Shown here: positions 10,486 through 23,544 of the stretch, in pieces
Layout: each line of letters opens with the position of its first letter
Position numbering within the stretch: position 1 is the stretch's first letter
DNA from: Micropterix aruncella
Taxonomy: Eukaryota; Arthropoda; Insecta; Lepidoptera; Micropterigidae
Reading direction: 5' to 3'
Length of the DNA: 64,000 bases
Assembly: GCA_944548615.1 (NCBI GenBank)
Contig: OX155955.1
Coordinates: 9,463,631 to 9,527,630 of the forward strand
Program-made: the position numbers and the translations under genes
The notes under the pieces: model-generated
The model's database searches: none
Told to the model about the DNA's origin: nothing
The model's input: only the letters and a program-made list of their open reading frames with translations

Positions 10486-10538
<53 letters not shown>
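10486..10538. repeat. (GT)n microsatellite
   Basis: About 26 GT units with small interruptions, followed by a degenerate GT/GA-rich tail to about 10575. Confidence 0.9.
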
Positions 10539-10541
<3 letters not shown>

Positions 10542-10605
10542 GTGAGTGAGGGTGTGTTTATTTGTGTGAGTGTGTACAACCTTCACTAACCTTACAATTA
10601 AATAA

Positions 10606-10610
<5 letters not shown>

Positions 10611-10698
<88 letters not shown>
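10611..10698. repeat. (TA)n microsatellite, 88 bp
   Basis: An uninterrupted TA tract ends exactly where the 'ctagctgacccg' element begins at 10699. Confidence 0.95.
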
Positions 10699-10699
<1 letters not shown>

Positions 10700-11440
10700 T
10701 AGCTGACCCGTGCCCACTTCGTTGGGCGGTAAAACATTTTACCTACTTGTTATGAAATTAAGAGTGTGGTTTGGTTAGTACTGAGTGCTATGATATATAA
10801 CTGCCAAAAGACGGGTTATATTTTTACTGCATATGTATGTATGTATTTGCATGCCAATTTGACTATATTACCGTTATTTGTGAGTGTCTTCTTGTGAGTG
10901 TCTTATTTGTGAGTATCTTATCTCTTTAACCATTTAAGCAGTAAAAGTAAAATTATATGCAGTAAAAGGGAAAACTCTTTTGTTTTAAATACTTGAGACG
11001 TTAAATTTACTTATTTTGATAATAATTCATAATTGTTGATAATATGACCAATAAACATGACCTAACGATTTAAATTATTTTTTTAATGTGAAAAACTACT
11101 TTTTGTGACTTAAATATAAAAGTTTGACATATGCTGTCGCTGACTTTTTTGTAGGCATTATTAAGCTCTACAACTTTTTTCTAGAACTTAATCATATATC
11201 TCTCATCGTTAAGGCAGCGTTAGTTAGAAACCTTTTCGTTCGACCGTATTTTCCGACTTACTTTGGAAATCCGACTACCACGAAAAAGTCTTTACATTTT
11301 TGGATTAATATATAGGCTATGACACTCACTATTAACGTGGCTTTCTATTCGTAAAAGAATTTTCAAAATCGGTTCAGTAGATCCAGAGATTTCTTCCTAC
11401 AACCTCACAATCTTTACCTCTTTATAATATTAGTATAGAT
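10699..11440 (+). mobile_element. 'ctagctgacccg' retroelement-like repeat, copy A
   Basis: The copy starts 'ctagctgacccgtgcccact' and ends 'ataatattagtatagat'. Before the end comes 'aaaatcggttcagtagatcc', a motif seen at the 3' ends of many RTE-like LINEs and derived short elements in insects. Compared with copy C it lacks a segment near 10870-10920. No open frame of interest. Class assignment (RTE-related non-autonomous element) is an inference. Confidence 0.75.
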
Positions 11441-11450
11441 AGACGACACG

Positions 11451-11980
11451 GTCGCGGTTCCATACCTATGTCGTATTATGTCTTTAACTATTTTATGCAG
11501 TAAAAGGAAAAAGTGTTTTGTTTTAAACACTTAATACGATAAATTTACTTATTTTGATAATAATTCATAATTGTTGATAATATGACCAATAAACATGACC
11601 TAACGATTAAATTATTTTTTTTTAATTTGAAAAACTACTTTTTGTGACTTAAATATAAAAGTTACATATATGCTGTTGCTGACTTTTTTTTAGGCATTAT
11701 CAAGCTCTACACCTTTTTTCTAGAACTTAATCATATATCTCTCATCGTTAAGGCAGCGTTAGTTAGAAACGTTTTAGTTCGACCGTTTTTTCCGACTTAC
11801 TTTGGAAATCCTACTACCACAAAAAAGTCTTTACATTTTTCGGATTAATATATAGCCTATGACACTCACAAATAACGTGGCTTTCTATTGGTAAAAGAAT
11901 TTTCAAAATCGGTTCAGTAAATCCAGAGATTACTTCCTACAACGTCACAAACTTTACCTCTTTATAATATTAGTATAGAT
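11451..11980 (+). mobile_element. same family, copy B, 5'-truncated
   Basis: Beginning at 'gtcgcggttccata' this copy follows copy A after 10 bases and aligns with copies A and C to the same end 'attagtatagat'. It lacks the 'ctagctgacccg' start, so A and B form a head-to-tail pair. Confidence 0.75.
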
Positions 11981-12929
11981 TAAAACTGCTTCCACAGCGG
12001 CGCCGACCGCGACCTTAGGTTGCGAGCGCATGTCCCAATGGCGACGTCACATGTCGCTATGGCGCCGTGAGCGACGAAAGCGCTAATTTTACGCGGTGGT
12101 CGCGCGCAATCAAGTAGTTATAACCGTGTACTCATAGAGGGTGCTAAAAAATACCCCTACCGTAATCGTACCCCGCTTCATCTCACCCCTCGCCTGTCTC
12201 AAAAGAAAGTTGAATTTGATTTAGCCAATAGCGTCACCTTAAGAGCATTAATTGTAAAATCTTAAAATGAAATCACGGCAAAAATCTTGGCCCTAGTTAT
12301 AATGTATTTAATATTTGGTTGTACACACATTCATTTACATATTCATGTAAACATTAGACTGTTTTACAAAAGCGAAAAATTTTATTTTTCATAATCATAT
12401 CGAAAATATATGGTTAGAAATGGTAAAAAAAAAATGAATACAAAAAAAAGTTTGCCCAATTTTAATAAAAATTAAATTCCACCGAATCTTTTTTGACCGT
12501 TTCCAACAACATTTTCGATTTAATTTTAAAAAAATATACTTACAACACAAAAGCCGTTGTTGGTGGAAGCTCGTGCCACGTGTTGAGTACTTTTGAGGTT
12601 ATGAAAATCACTTGATTAACTAATCGTGCAAAATACACTCTAAATTGATAATTTTATTATTATTAATAAAATAGGAATGATTAATAGCTAATATGAGAGT
12701 TACACTGAGATAGCAAAATAATAATTGTCAACGTTACTACTACACTTGATGCATAAACAATAATGATGGCCGACAACTGTGTAGGGAGTGAGAGAAGTCT
12801 TATTGTGTGAGAGAAACAGGAGACCGGCTTCGTTCTCATCCCTACACCGTGCTGTTTACTGGGTGAGAAGTGACACCTGTAGACAACTGGCGGGGATAAC
12901 TAATTAAATGACGATTGATCAGTTATCGA
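11981..12929. other. intergenic stretch, nothing recognised
   Basis: The first 150 bases are GC-rich; the rest is AT-rich. No gene or repeat partner recognised. Confidence 0.45.
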
Positions 12930-14390
<1,461 letters not shown>

Positions 14391-14925
14391 TTGAAATCTG
14401 TCCGTTGTGAAGAATATAGGTCAACAATATACTTGAGAGATATTTGAGGACCACCACAAACTATTGCCTTCCAGTAGCGCTACGTTCAATGTGAAATTAT
14501 TTATTGTTTAAGGCTGAGACATTCAATTTTTATTTTTATATACACATTTCTGCAGCACTATAAAATATTCATGTTTGTACTAGTGACTAAAAATAAATCA
14601 TACTACAGCATCTAGATCACTACGTCAACTCCGCATATCTAGGTCTAGGCGTGATTACTGTGATTTCAAGTTGTCTCTATTTTGAATTTAGTCTCGATCA
14701 CTCGTTTCCTTAGAGGCTCTTTATTTTCCATTGTCCAAAAATTCTGAGTACCTATCTGTTTTATTATTATCAGCAGTAAGACCGAGAAGTCCTTCATTGC
14801 TATTACTATTAATAGGCATTTGCTGGAATAAGATATTACAGTGTATATTGCGCAATTGGCTTTATGCAAATTGCAGTAACTTCACGTTCAATTCCTTTGC
14901 GGGTTTATAAGTCACTGTTCAGATA
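14391..14925. other. intergenic stretch, nothing recognised
   Basis: No coding or repeat structure recognised. Confidence 0.45.
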
Positions 14926-15330
14926 TTTCAATTCAGTTCAATTCAATTCTTTATTATGAAATCCCACAGTATGACAGAGTAATAATATTAATAAAAAGTT
15001 CACAGATTTATAACAAAAGGAACCGGTTACGGATTTAAATATAATTACATGAATTACGTTAAATTACGTAATAAAACTAAAGTACCTATAATATTTGTAC
15101 TACTTAAGAGATTTGTATTTAGTATGTGTGTATGTGTGTGTGTATGAGGGAGTGTGTTGAGCGTATGGGTGTGGAGTGTGGGCGTATATCATAGTAATAA
15201 TAGCGTACATAAAATATAATAATATTAATAATAATCAATAAAAACATTTAAAACGAAGTCAGTTTAATATCTATATAGGCAGTTTATTATATAGTCAGTT
15301 TATGTATGTGTCGGTTAGGGTTGTGTGCAA
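14926..15330 (-). mobile_element. probable LINE 3' untranslated end
   Basis: Read on the minus strand it ends 'aataaagaattgaattgaac', a pentamer-type tail as found on several insect LINEs. The body is AT-rich and GT-rich with no readable frame. The call rests on the tail alone. Confidence 0.35.
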
Positions 15331-15344
15331 TTATTATAAATATC

Positions 15345-15945
15345 AATTCAATTTATTTATTTATTTATTTATTGGTCCACAACAAAATACACCTTTAGCA
15401 CTTACCATAGATTGTGTTGCTGCTAACTAGGCAGAGCCTGTTCTAAGGAGAACACCAATACAAATGATTATAAAATACATCACTTCCAAAATCTAAGAAA
15501 AACCTGAATCAAATTGAGTTAAAATGAAATTCACACTACACCAAAATAATTTTACAACTATAAACAAGTAATAATAGTAAATAATAATAAATATTAGTAA
15601 TATTAAATAATAATTTATAATAATAACTAATGATATACAATAATTTATAAAAATAGGTATATATCAAGTACTTGAAAAAAGTAAATATAAATATGTGTAT
15701 ATCAAAAAGAAAATAATATATAGTTATTTATTTTAAATTGTGATTAGCGTTTTCTCTGTCTCTCTCCTGCCAAGGATTATTAGCCATAATGTAAGGTGAT
15801 ATTTTTGTTGTTTGCTGCTAATTCCCAATATGGCCTTTTTACTCATGATATTAACCGCAAGAAAGCTGTAGTGACGTTGTCCAAAAGACGTTAGACGTTT
15901 TGGCACTTAACGACCTGAGCCCTTTTTTTTGTTTTATAATTGTTT
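15345..15945 (-). mobile_element. LINE 3' end, related to the 5.2 kb family
   Basis: The minus-strand element ends in a (TAAA)n tail near 15356-15373. Around 15760-15900 the minus strand reads 'TSFGQRHYSFLAVNIMSK', clearly related to 'TSFGQRHYSFIAPRF' in the LINE at 5193-6432. The coding remainder is broken by stops. Confidence 0.65.
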
Positions 15946-16734
15946 CATATTAATTCATTTAAATGGGTATTATAAAGCTCACAGCAGCGTGTGAGTACTC
16001 CATTTTTGGATGCGCGTGGTCATAATTGGGGCTTAATTTTGACCTGGTAGTTTCCTAGTATTTTAAATACCATTCTGCTTTGCCACACTGCAACCTAAGA
16101 TTACCTATGGATTTCACAAACCTGACAGGTTAACGTAGTTCATTTGACAAACAAAAATCGTAAACATTAAGCGCTTTCGGAAGCAAGAAACTTCAAAATA
16201 GATTGGGTAGCTGAAACCTTCAATTAGACTGTCAACGAGTATGCTTTGGTGTTTGCGCGAACGTGCTCAATTAGTGCCGCCATCTCACTCACCGACACGT
16301 GTCGTGCTCTTCTGTTTGTCTGATCTGTGCTCGTAACTCTGTCATACGGGAATTTCGCGATGCTTTCATGTTAAACAGGCGCGATGCATGTTGAACATTC
16401 GATATGCGGATCATTTTAATAGATTTCTAAGGATGTCGTGTATTGCGGTTTGCCGTAATCTTGTTGTGATCCTAACGAATGTATATATGTTTTAATCGCT
16501 CCCTTATTAATGTTCCTTATTATTTATTATGTGAGAGGCCGTCCACATATTACGTAATCATGTTTCTGGGATTTTCGACCACTCCCCTCCCCCATGTCAA
16601 TAGACGTAATTGGCGCCCCCCCCCCCCTCTCTCCTCACCCAAGATTACGTAATCAACCGAATTTGGGGAAAATGTGCAGAATCGTGAACTCGGCGTTTGT
16701 AAAGTGTTTGAAGGCGGCAAGTGGACAGAAACAT
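15946..16734. other. non-coding stretch with a C run
   Basis: Around 16552 and 16643 the palindrome 'attacgtaatc' occurs twice, about 95 bases apart, flanking a C-rich tract (16565-16640). This may be a fragment of a DNA element, but ends were not found. Confidence 0.4.
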
Positions 16735-17110
16735 TTTAGAATGCTTTTAAATATGTACTTTATTAATTCAAAGTAATTACAAAATCTCAAACTCTTTGGT
16801 TTATTTTACAGATTCAATCTTCAGACCTCAGTAACTGTAAATACGGTATTAAAAAGGAAACAATATTTAGGAATGCATTTAAAAATGCACGTTTAATTTG
16901 CACTTTTAATCTAAAACAATTAGAAAAAAGGCTAATTCTTTGGATATAGATCCCAATCTTCAGAAAACGGTGCCTGTAACGACAATTAAGTTAAAAGCAA
17001 CATGAAAGAATGCATTTGTGAAAGCACATTATTTTTCTAAAATAATTGGAAAGTCAAACTCTTTGGTTTATTACAGGTATTATAATCTTCAGACCACAGT
17101 GGCTGTGTCC
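16735..17110. repeat. three diverged tandem units of about 120-150 bp
   Basis: Units share 'caaactctttggttta', 'aatcttcaga' and 'gaatgcatttaaaaatgc'-like segments, near 16780, 16930 and 17050. Non-coding. Confidence 0.55.
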
Positions 17111-17324
17111 GAGGAAAAGTAATTTACCTTGATAAGTATTTTCCAACACAGTTCTCCTCAGCGTCAACCGGAGGGTCATCGACACCTCTAGACATGACAG
17201 AAAGGATGATCAATATCTACCGTCACCGCGTGGATTTTGAGCATTCATTCCCGTTACGCATTTTCTCCTCCCTTCATTTAAGGGCAGACAATGATCTTCC
17301 TTTCGAACATCGACTCATGTGAAA

Positions 17325-17545
17325 GCGAAGACTATCGCGGTTGTTTGACGTTATAAATAAGATAAAAACGAATTTACCTAGTGAATTTTGTAACACTCGA
17401 CCTATAGGCGATGTTGTAATACTCCACTGCTATAATCTGCGAAGTAACAGCTCAGTTTTTGACTATCCGATTGGATAGTCAAAAACTGATGATTGGAAGC
17501 GATTCAGTCTACCATAGACAACGGCGTCTGCAACATCTCCGAAAC
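17325..17545. repeat. Penelope 3' ends arranged as an imperfect palindrome
   Basis: 17325-17395 read on the minus strand matches the 3' end of the Penelope copy at 36.4 kb ('caaacaaccgcgatagtctt'). 17497-17545 read on the + strand matches an adjacent part ('cagtctaccatagacaacgg'). Between them lies a perfect hairpin at 17453-17488 (arms 'cagtttttgactatcc', loop 'gatt'), and weaker symmetry extends about 60 bases outward. Confidence 0.7.
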
Positions 17546-18425
17546 ATCGACTTTTAAGAAACTTACGTTTTTACCTTTTACAATCGATTCATGCGTCTGT
17601 TCGCCTGGAAACAAGCCACAAGATGGCGTTAGTATGTAATTATTACAAAAAGCTGACAGGTCATTGTAAGCCCGACTAGGAGACGGACTGTTTTGAGGTG
17701 TTTGGGCTCTGCCTGTGCTATGCTGGCTCCCCACGTTCGCTCCGGTCGGCCTGGGCTCGCGTTCTGTGACGGGCGTTGTTTCGTTTCTTGAATAAATTAT
17801 ACCGGCCTTATACACACGTATGTACATACTTACATTACACCTACCTACATGTGCGCCGAGTCACTCACCTATGCGACCGATTCGCATAATGCAATGCGTA
17901 CGGCATACACCAGGTTGGGCGGCGCGGCGTCGGCAACATTTCACGCTCGAAAGCGTCATTTTTTGCCGAATCGATGTACATATTGCTAGCGAAACGAACA
18001 ACCTGACAAAACGACAAAAAGAGTACCTGTTTTTGTATTTTATAAGGCGTTTACCTAGGATGTTACCGTATTATGTATAAAAAGTTATTTGATTTACAGA
18101 AATGTTTACCTGGATTTAGTTGGATTATACTTCCATTTAATTGTAATTTTTCTGAAGGCCTTCCAAGACAAAAAAAAACATTAGTTGCGTCATCACAAAA
18201 ATTTTAAGGCGAGTCTCCAAGGACTTACGGAAGGATTTTATGAGTGATGTCTCTTCAGGAGGAAGGTTGACCTAATTCAAAGGGATGGTCGGCGACGAGC
18301 GCGGATAGTGAATGCAACGTATTAAACACGCTCGATTCAATCGTCTACGCAAATATACTGACCGGTGAAAATTCAATGTAAATTCGGCCTAAAAAGGTAT
18401 CTGTGTACCAAGTTTTATGTCTATA
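17546..18425. other. intergenic stretch, nothing recognised
   Basis: Open frames at 17504-18080 on both strands show no family pattern. Confidence 0.45.
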
Positions 18426-19294
18426 CTAGCGAACCCGTGCCCACTTCGTTGGGCGGTAAACTTGTGATGAAATTATGAGTGTGGTTCGGTTAGTACTGAG
18501 TGCTATGATTTATTTCCTGACTGCCAAAAGGAGGGTTATATTTTTACTGCATATGTATGTACCTATGTATTTGCATGCCAATTTGGTAGTATTACCGGGT
18601 TTCAAATGAGTGAATGAAATGATTATGATTGAATAAAGTACGTGTATTTTAATTGTTCAAAACTTCTCTGTATACTACATTAGATGTAATGTTATTATTT
18701 GGTACCAAAATATATTGTCTTTCAGGAGTTCCAACCTGAGATACGGACGCGGTTCCATAACTATGTCGTATTATCTCTTTAACCATTTATGCAGTAAAAG
18801 GGATATTATATGAGGTAAACGGGAAAAGTCTTTTGTTTTAAACACTTAAGACGATAAATTTACTTATTTTGATAAGAATTCATAATTGTTGATAATATGA
18901 CCAATAAACCTGACCTAACGATTTAAATTATTTTTTTAATATAAAAAACTGTGACTTAAATATAAAAGTTAGACCTATGCTGACTTTTTGTAGGCATTAT
19001 CAAGCTCTAGAACTTTTCTCTAGAACTCAATCATATACATATCTCTCATCGATAAGGCAGCGTTCGTAAGAGACATTTTCATTCGACCGTTTTTTATCCG
19101 ACTTACTTTGCAAATCCGACTACCACGAGAAAGTCTTTTCATTTACCGGATTAATATATAGCCTATGACACTGACAACTAACGTGGCTTTCTATTGGTAA
19201 AAGAATTTTCAAAATCGGTTTAGTAGATCCAGAGATTACTCCCTACAACCTCACAAACTCACAAACTTTACCTCTTTATAATATTAGTATAGAT
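18426..19294 (+). mobile_element. 'ctagctgacccg' family, copy C, longest
   Basis: Starts 'ctagcgaacccgtgcccact' and ends 'ataatattagtatagat'. It contains all segments found separately in copies A (10699-11440) and B (11451-11980). No open frame. Confidence 0.8.
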
Positions 19295-21183
19295 AAAGAA
19301 GCGTTCTTCTTCTGCGTTGTGAACTAACAGCGTAAAGTAACTAACTCTGTAAAGCTGCTTCAACAATGGTTGAAAAGCAGCATTTAGTACCCCAGAATAT
19401 GTTCTTATCATTAGCATCTTCATTCGTATTTACTGATTGAAGCATGAGGCGATGAAAGTGACTATACCCATCAATCAGTTCATTTTGAATAAATTCTCTT
19501 AAAAAATGATTTTTTGTGAAGTTTTCGAGTAATTAATTTTGTTTTAAGGTGGTGACTTGCAGCCACAGATGGGCAAAATACCTAACCAATATGAGAGTAG
19601 GCTTCATTTGTTGTATTTAATCTCATCTGCAGAGAAATTTTAGTGAAACTTTTGTCAGGTGCGTATTTTTACACTATTTTATTCGCATCTATTTCGTAAA
19701 ACCGAAAATTCCGTACCTCTAATTATAGTTTATGAAAATAACGCTTCAAAAAGTAATGATTGCGTATCATCGCCTACTGTGGTGGGGGGAGGGGGTGCGA
19801 ATAAAATCGGGGAGATTGCTACTGATAGACGTAAATGACATAATGAAATGCTTCGATGTCAGATATACTACACTATATAGAATTCTAAAATTACATAAAA
19901 TGACATAACGGTGGGGAGCATGATCTGGTAATAAAGACTTAATATCGTACAACAAAATATAATTCGTTTTATATAAAAAAAAATAAAAAAGAGTGCGAAG
20001 CGAAATATCTCGAAGCGAAAATACTAGATATTAGGATACTATATTTTTAAAACAGCTTTAAATGTCAATCGCGCGCAAGTAGAGACATTGTTCTCTGCTA
20101 TAAGAACACAATATCGGCGCAGGTGCCACAATATATAGTGCCCAGGATGTCTACATCGTTTCGAAAACACCATTATTATTACCTTGCTTCAAGATAAATG
20201 AATATTTTAGGAGCTCTTTTCGATATTTTAGGACTGACACAGGCGGTTTTAAAAAATGCCTCATACAGTGGTTAACTTTTTAAGAAGCATGGGGACATAA
20301 TATGTGTCCCATTATTTCATATTTTAAAAAAATATGGAATACTAATAAATTGTGAAATTTATTAATTTCATGTTATTGAGACATCATAAACTTAATATTA
20401 CTAAAAATATACATTGTTTTAAAAAATTACGTATGTTTTCTAATATCTCAAATGACCAACGAAATCTGCTGATTTTAAATAAATAATTAATATTTATTGC
20501 GACTTTTTAATTTTTTAATTTTTTTATTATAGTAGGTAAGTAGAAAGAAAAAACATTTTCCCATACAAAATGTAAATACGTTTTTTTCTCATGGTCAGTT
20601 GTACGTGGCATGTTCACGTGTCGCCAAATCATCCGCTTTATTTGTTCTTGCGCCTGATAAAAAACAAAAAATGTCATATCACAAGGTGCTTCAATGAAGA
20701 GAATTAAACCGAGTGCATCCCATGCTGCACAATATGTAAATAAATTAATTCAATCATGTCTGGCTGACACGTGATTGATATACTTAATTTTTGTACTTTT
20801 ATATTTCTTTTTGTGTTTTTATCTTAATAAAGTAGTGAACTTAATATTTATTTTGTATTCATTGTATTACTTTCATAAAATCATAATTTAAGTTCAGCTA
20901 ATCTGTAACACGACGTTCATTGACAGTTAGGCATACATGTTATTTACATCGCCCTTTAACAGTTTTAGATATCAAAAAATTTCCATACCCTACCGCAAAA
21001 CTAAGGGTCCGCAAAGGGTTTATCGGTAGAGGAAGCACGGAAACTTCATGACATTTCAAAAATAGGCACATCAAATTTATACGCGTAATTTACAAACTCT
21101 CACATATCTGATAATATAAATTACATCTCTGGCAATATATTTCAGTCATTTTATAATTAGTTTCGACTATCTTTCTATTTTTT
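19295..21183. other. AT-rich stretch, nothing recognised
   Basis: No coding region, RNA gene or repeat partner recognised over 1.9 kb. Confidence 0.45.
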
Positions 21184-21795
21184 TTTAAGCTATTGCATAG
21201 ATTTTATCGCGGGCCTAGGCCAGCGCGGCGACTGAATGAAGAAATTTCTTAACAAATATATTAATGATTTTAAACTGATAATTACGTCTAAACGAGTGCT
21301 GCTTACGATTCGAAAAAAATATATGGTAAACAAGAACATTTTCCTAATATTCTTAGATTTGAATATTTTAGATTGTTTATATTACATAGTGTAATTAATT
21401 TGTGAAATTAGGTCTAACCGAACACAAAAACGACTACCACGCAAATACTATCTGGCGTATTATTATGAAACCTGCACCATTTTAAAGATAATTTAATTAT
21501 CTATCTTTTTATCTGCGATTTTTTTCGAATAGTAGTTTTTTCGAATAATATCCGTTTTTTTTTGCTTTATCAAATAAAAAATTCTTTCGCGCCGCTCTAT
21601 CGGAAGACGTTTAAATTATTCCGAATCATTTGCTTCCGCAGCCGCAAATGATTCGGAATAATTTCAACGTTTTCCGATAGAGTGCAGTTATCTGATATCA
21701 GAAAAAATAAAATAAATAAAATAAATGAATAATTATAATTGCATAAGTTGTTAAAAAATGCTATGCAATAGCTTTACCGCGGCAGTCCCCGAGTG
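21184..21795 (+). repeat. foldback repeat family C, copy 1
   Basis: A 0.6 kb unit repeated with about 90% identity by eye at 22655-23262. It begins 'aagctattgcatagatttta' and near its end has 'ctatgcaatagctttaccgc', so 14-15 bases at the ends are inverted. It holds a long internal hairpin. The outer 'cggcagtccccgagtgc' follows the inverted end. No coding frame; element class unknown. Confidence 0.8.
21595..21682. repeat. 39-bp-arm hairpin inside family C copy 1
   Basis: Left arm 21595-21633 and right arm 21644-21682 are reverse complements with 2 mismatches in 39, around a 10-base loop 'ttccgcagcc'. The arm core is 'aattattccgaatcatttgc'. Confidence 0.92.
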
Positions 21796-22654
21796 CCACA
21801 CGTATTTATTTTACTTGAGAAATTTCATAACAATTTTGATTATTGCTTATGAAAACAACAACTAACTAGCTTCCTTGGAACAGGGGCTTTCTAGTAAACA
21901 TTGACGCAGAATCATTGTGTTTTAATATTTTCATGGATAAATAAATAAAAAAATAAAAATTGATACTAAGGGGATGAAGATTATTGAATACAAAAAGTAA
22001 CGTATTCTAAGTGATTATTAAATATAATACATAGAAATTAAATATAATCTAAAATTTATCATCTACCGGAAGTCTTCTTTCATCCTCAGTGAATTTCAAT
22101 ATATTTATATAGCAAACTAAACCTAAGGCAAACTTCTAATTTCGGTCACGTGTGATTTATATCTATTTTGCACTGATTTTTTATAGGCCACATTGGTTTC
22201 CGCGCGCGACAACGAATATCTGAATAATACCTCCGGTTATTCAAATTGGGCCCCGTGACTGTGAAAGCATTGTTTCTGTCGGTAAGTCACAGGTTAATCA
22301 GAAAGTGTGTTTTCCAACAAATGCGTCACGATTTATTCAGACTTCGCCGGATCGATAGGGTCTGCTCGTATTGAAGGACCGAGTCGCTTGTAATTTGGCA
22401 TATTTAACCTTCTACATAAAATATGACTGGGAGGGAAATGAAAATCTAATATGACGACTTTTCGAGATTCATAGGATTTTATATGTATGCCATCTTCTAG
22501 TGCATTTTAGTAAGTATTAGATAGTCCTTTAATAATATTAGATAATCATTATATTATATATCGAAATATAATATATACAGCAGCAAACGAACGCTTCGGG
22601 GCGCTTTTCGTAACAACAGATCTCACATGTGAAAAAACCAAAATGAAAATTATT
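21796..22654. other. spacer between the two family C copies
   Basis: Unique AT-rich sequence with no recognisable gene. Confidence 0.45.
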
Positions 22655-23262
22655 TTTTTATCGCGAGCTAGGCCAGCGCGTCGACCGAATGAAGAAATTT
22701 CTTAACGAAAATTAATGATTTTAAACTGATAATTACGTCTAAACGAGTACTGCTTACGATTCGAAAAAAATATATGTTAAACAAGAACATTTTCCTAATA
22801 TTCTTAGCTTTGAATATTTTAGATTTTGTTTATATTATATAGTGTAATTAATTTGTGAAATTAGGTCTAACCGAACACAAAAACGACTACTACGCAAATA
22901 CTATCTGGCGTATTATTATAAAACCTGCACCATTTTAAAGATAATTTAATTATCTATCTTTTTATCTACGATTTTTTTCGAATAGTCAAAGAGAAGAATA
23001 ATATCCGTTTTTTTGCATTATCGAATAAAATCCGTGCGCGGCGATCTATTGGAAGACGTTTAAATTATTCCGAATCATTTGCTCCCGCAGCCGCAAATGA
23101 TTCGGAATAATTTCTACGTTTTCCGATAGAGCGCAGTTATCTGATATCAGAAAAAATAAAATAAATAAAGAATTATAATTGCATAAGTTGTTAAAAATGC
23201 TATGCAATGCTATTCAATATGCAATAGCTTTACCGCGGCAGTCCCCGAGTGCAACATGTATT
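22655..23262 (+). repeat. foldback repeat family C, copy 2
   Basis: Same orientation as 21184-21795. It lacks the outermost 'agctattgcatag' at its left end but keeps 'gcaatagctttaccgcggca' at the right, with a small local duplication of 'atgcaat' near 23200-23225. Confidence 0.8.
23044..23131. repeat. hairpin inside family C copy 2
   Basis: Arms 23044-23082 and 23093-23131 around the loop 'tcccgcagcc', with about four mismatches in 39, so slightly more decayed than copy 1. Confidence 0.88.
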
Positions 23263-23378
23263 TTTTTAATATTTTAGTGTTTTACGAGTGTAAAATTTGG
23301 AAAGTTTAGAAATCGAACCTAATAAACATCGCAATTTTGAGACCCGGTTAAAATTCAGTTAAATCGTTGAGAAGAAAA

Positions 23379-23544
23379 TTAAAGGGTTTGAAAATCTAAT
23401 AGAAATAAATTATCTCATTTATTATAGACAATATATGCAACAGCGACGCATTTATATGTCGTTAAAGGGTTTGAAAATCTAATAGAAATAAATTATCTCA
23501 TTTATTATAGACAATATCTGGAACAGCGACGCATTGTATGTCGC
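23379..23544. repeat. 83-bp tandem duplication
   Basis: 23379-23461 and 23462-23544 are nearly identical, each starting 'ttaaagggtttgaaaatcta' and ending in 'cagcgacgcatt' plus 'atgtcg'. Confidence 0.9.
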
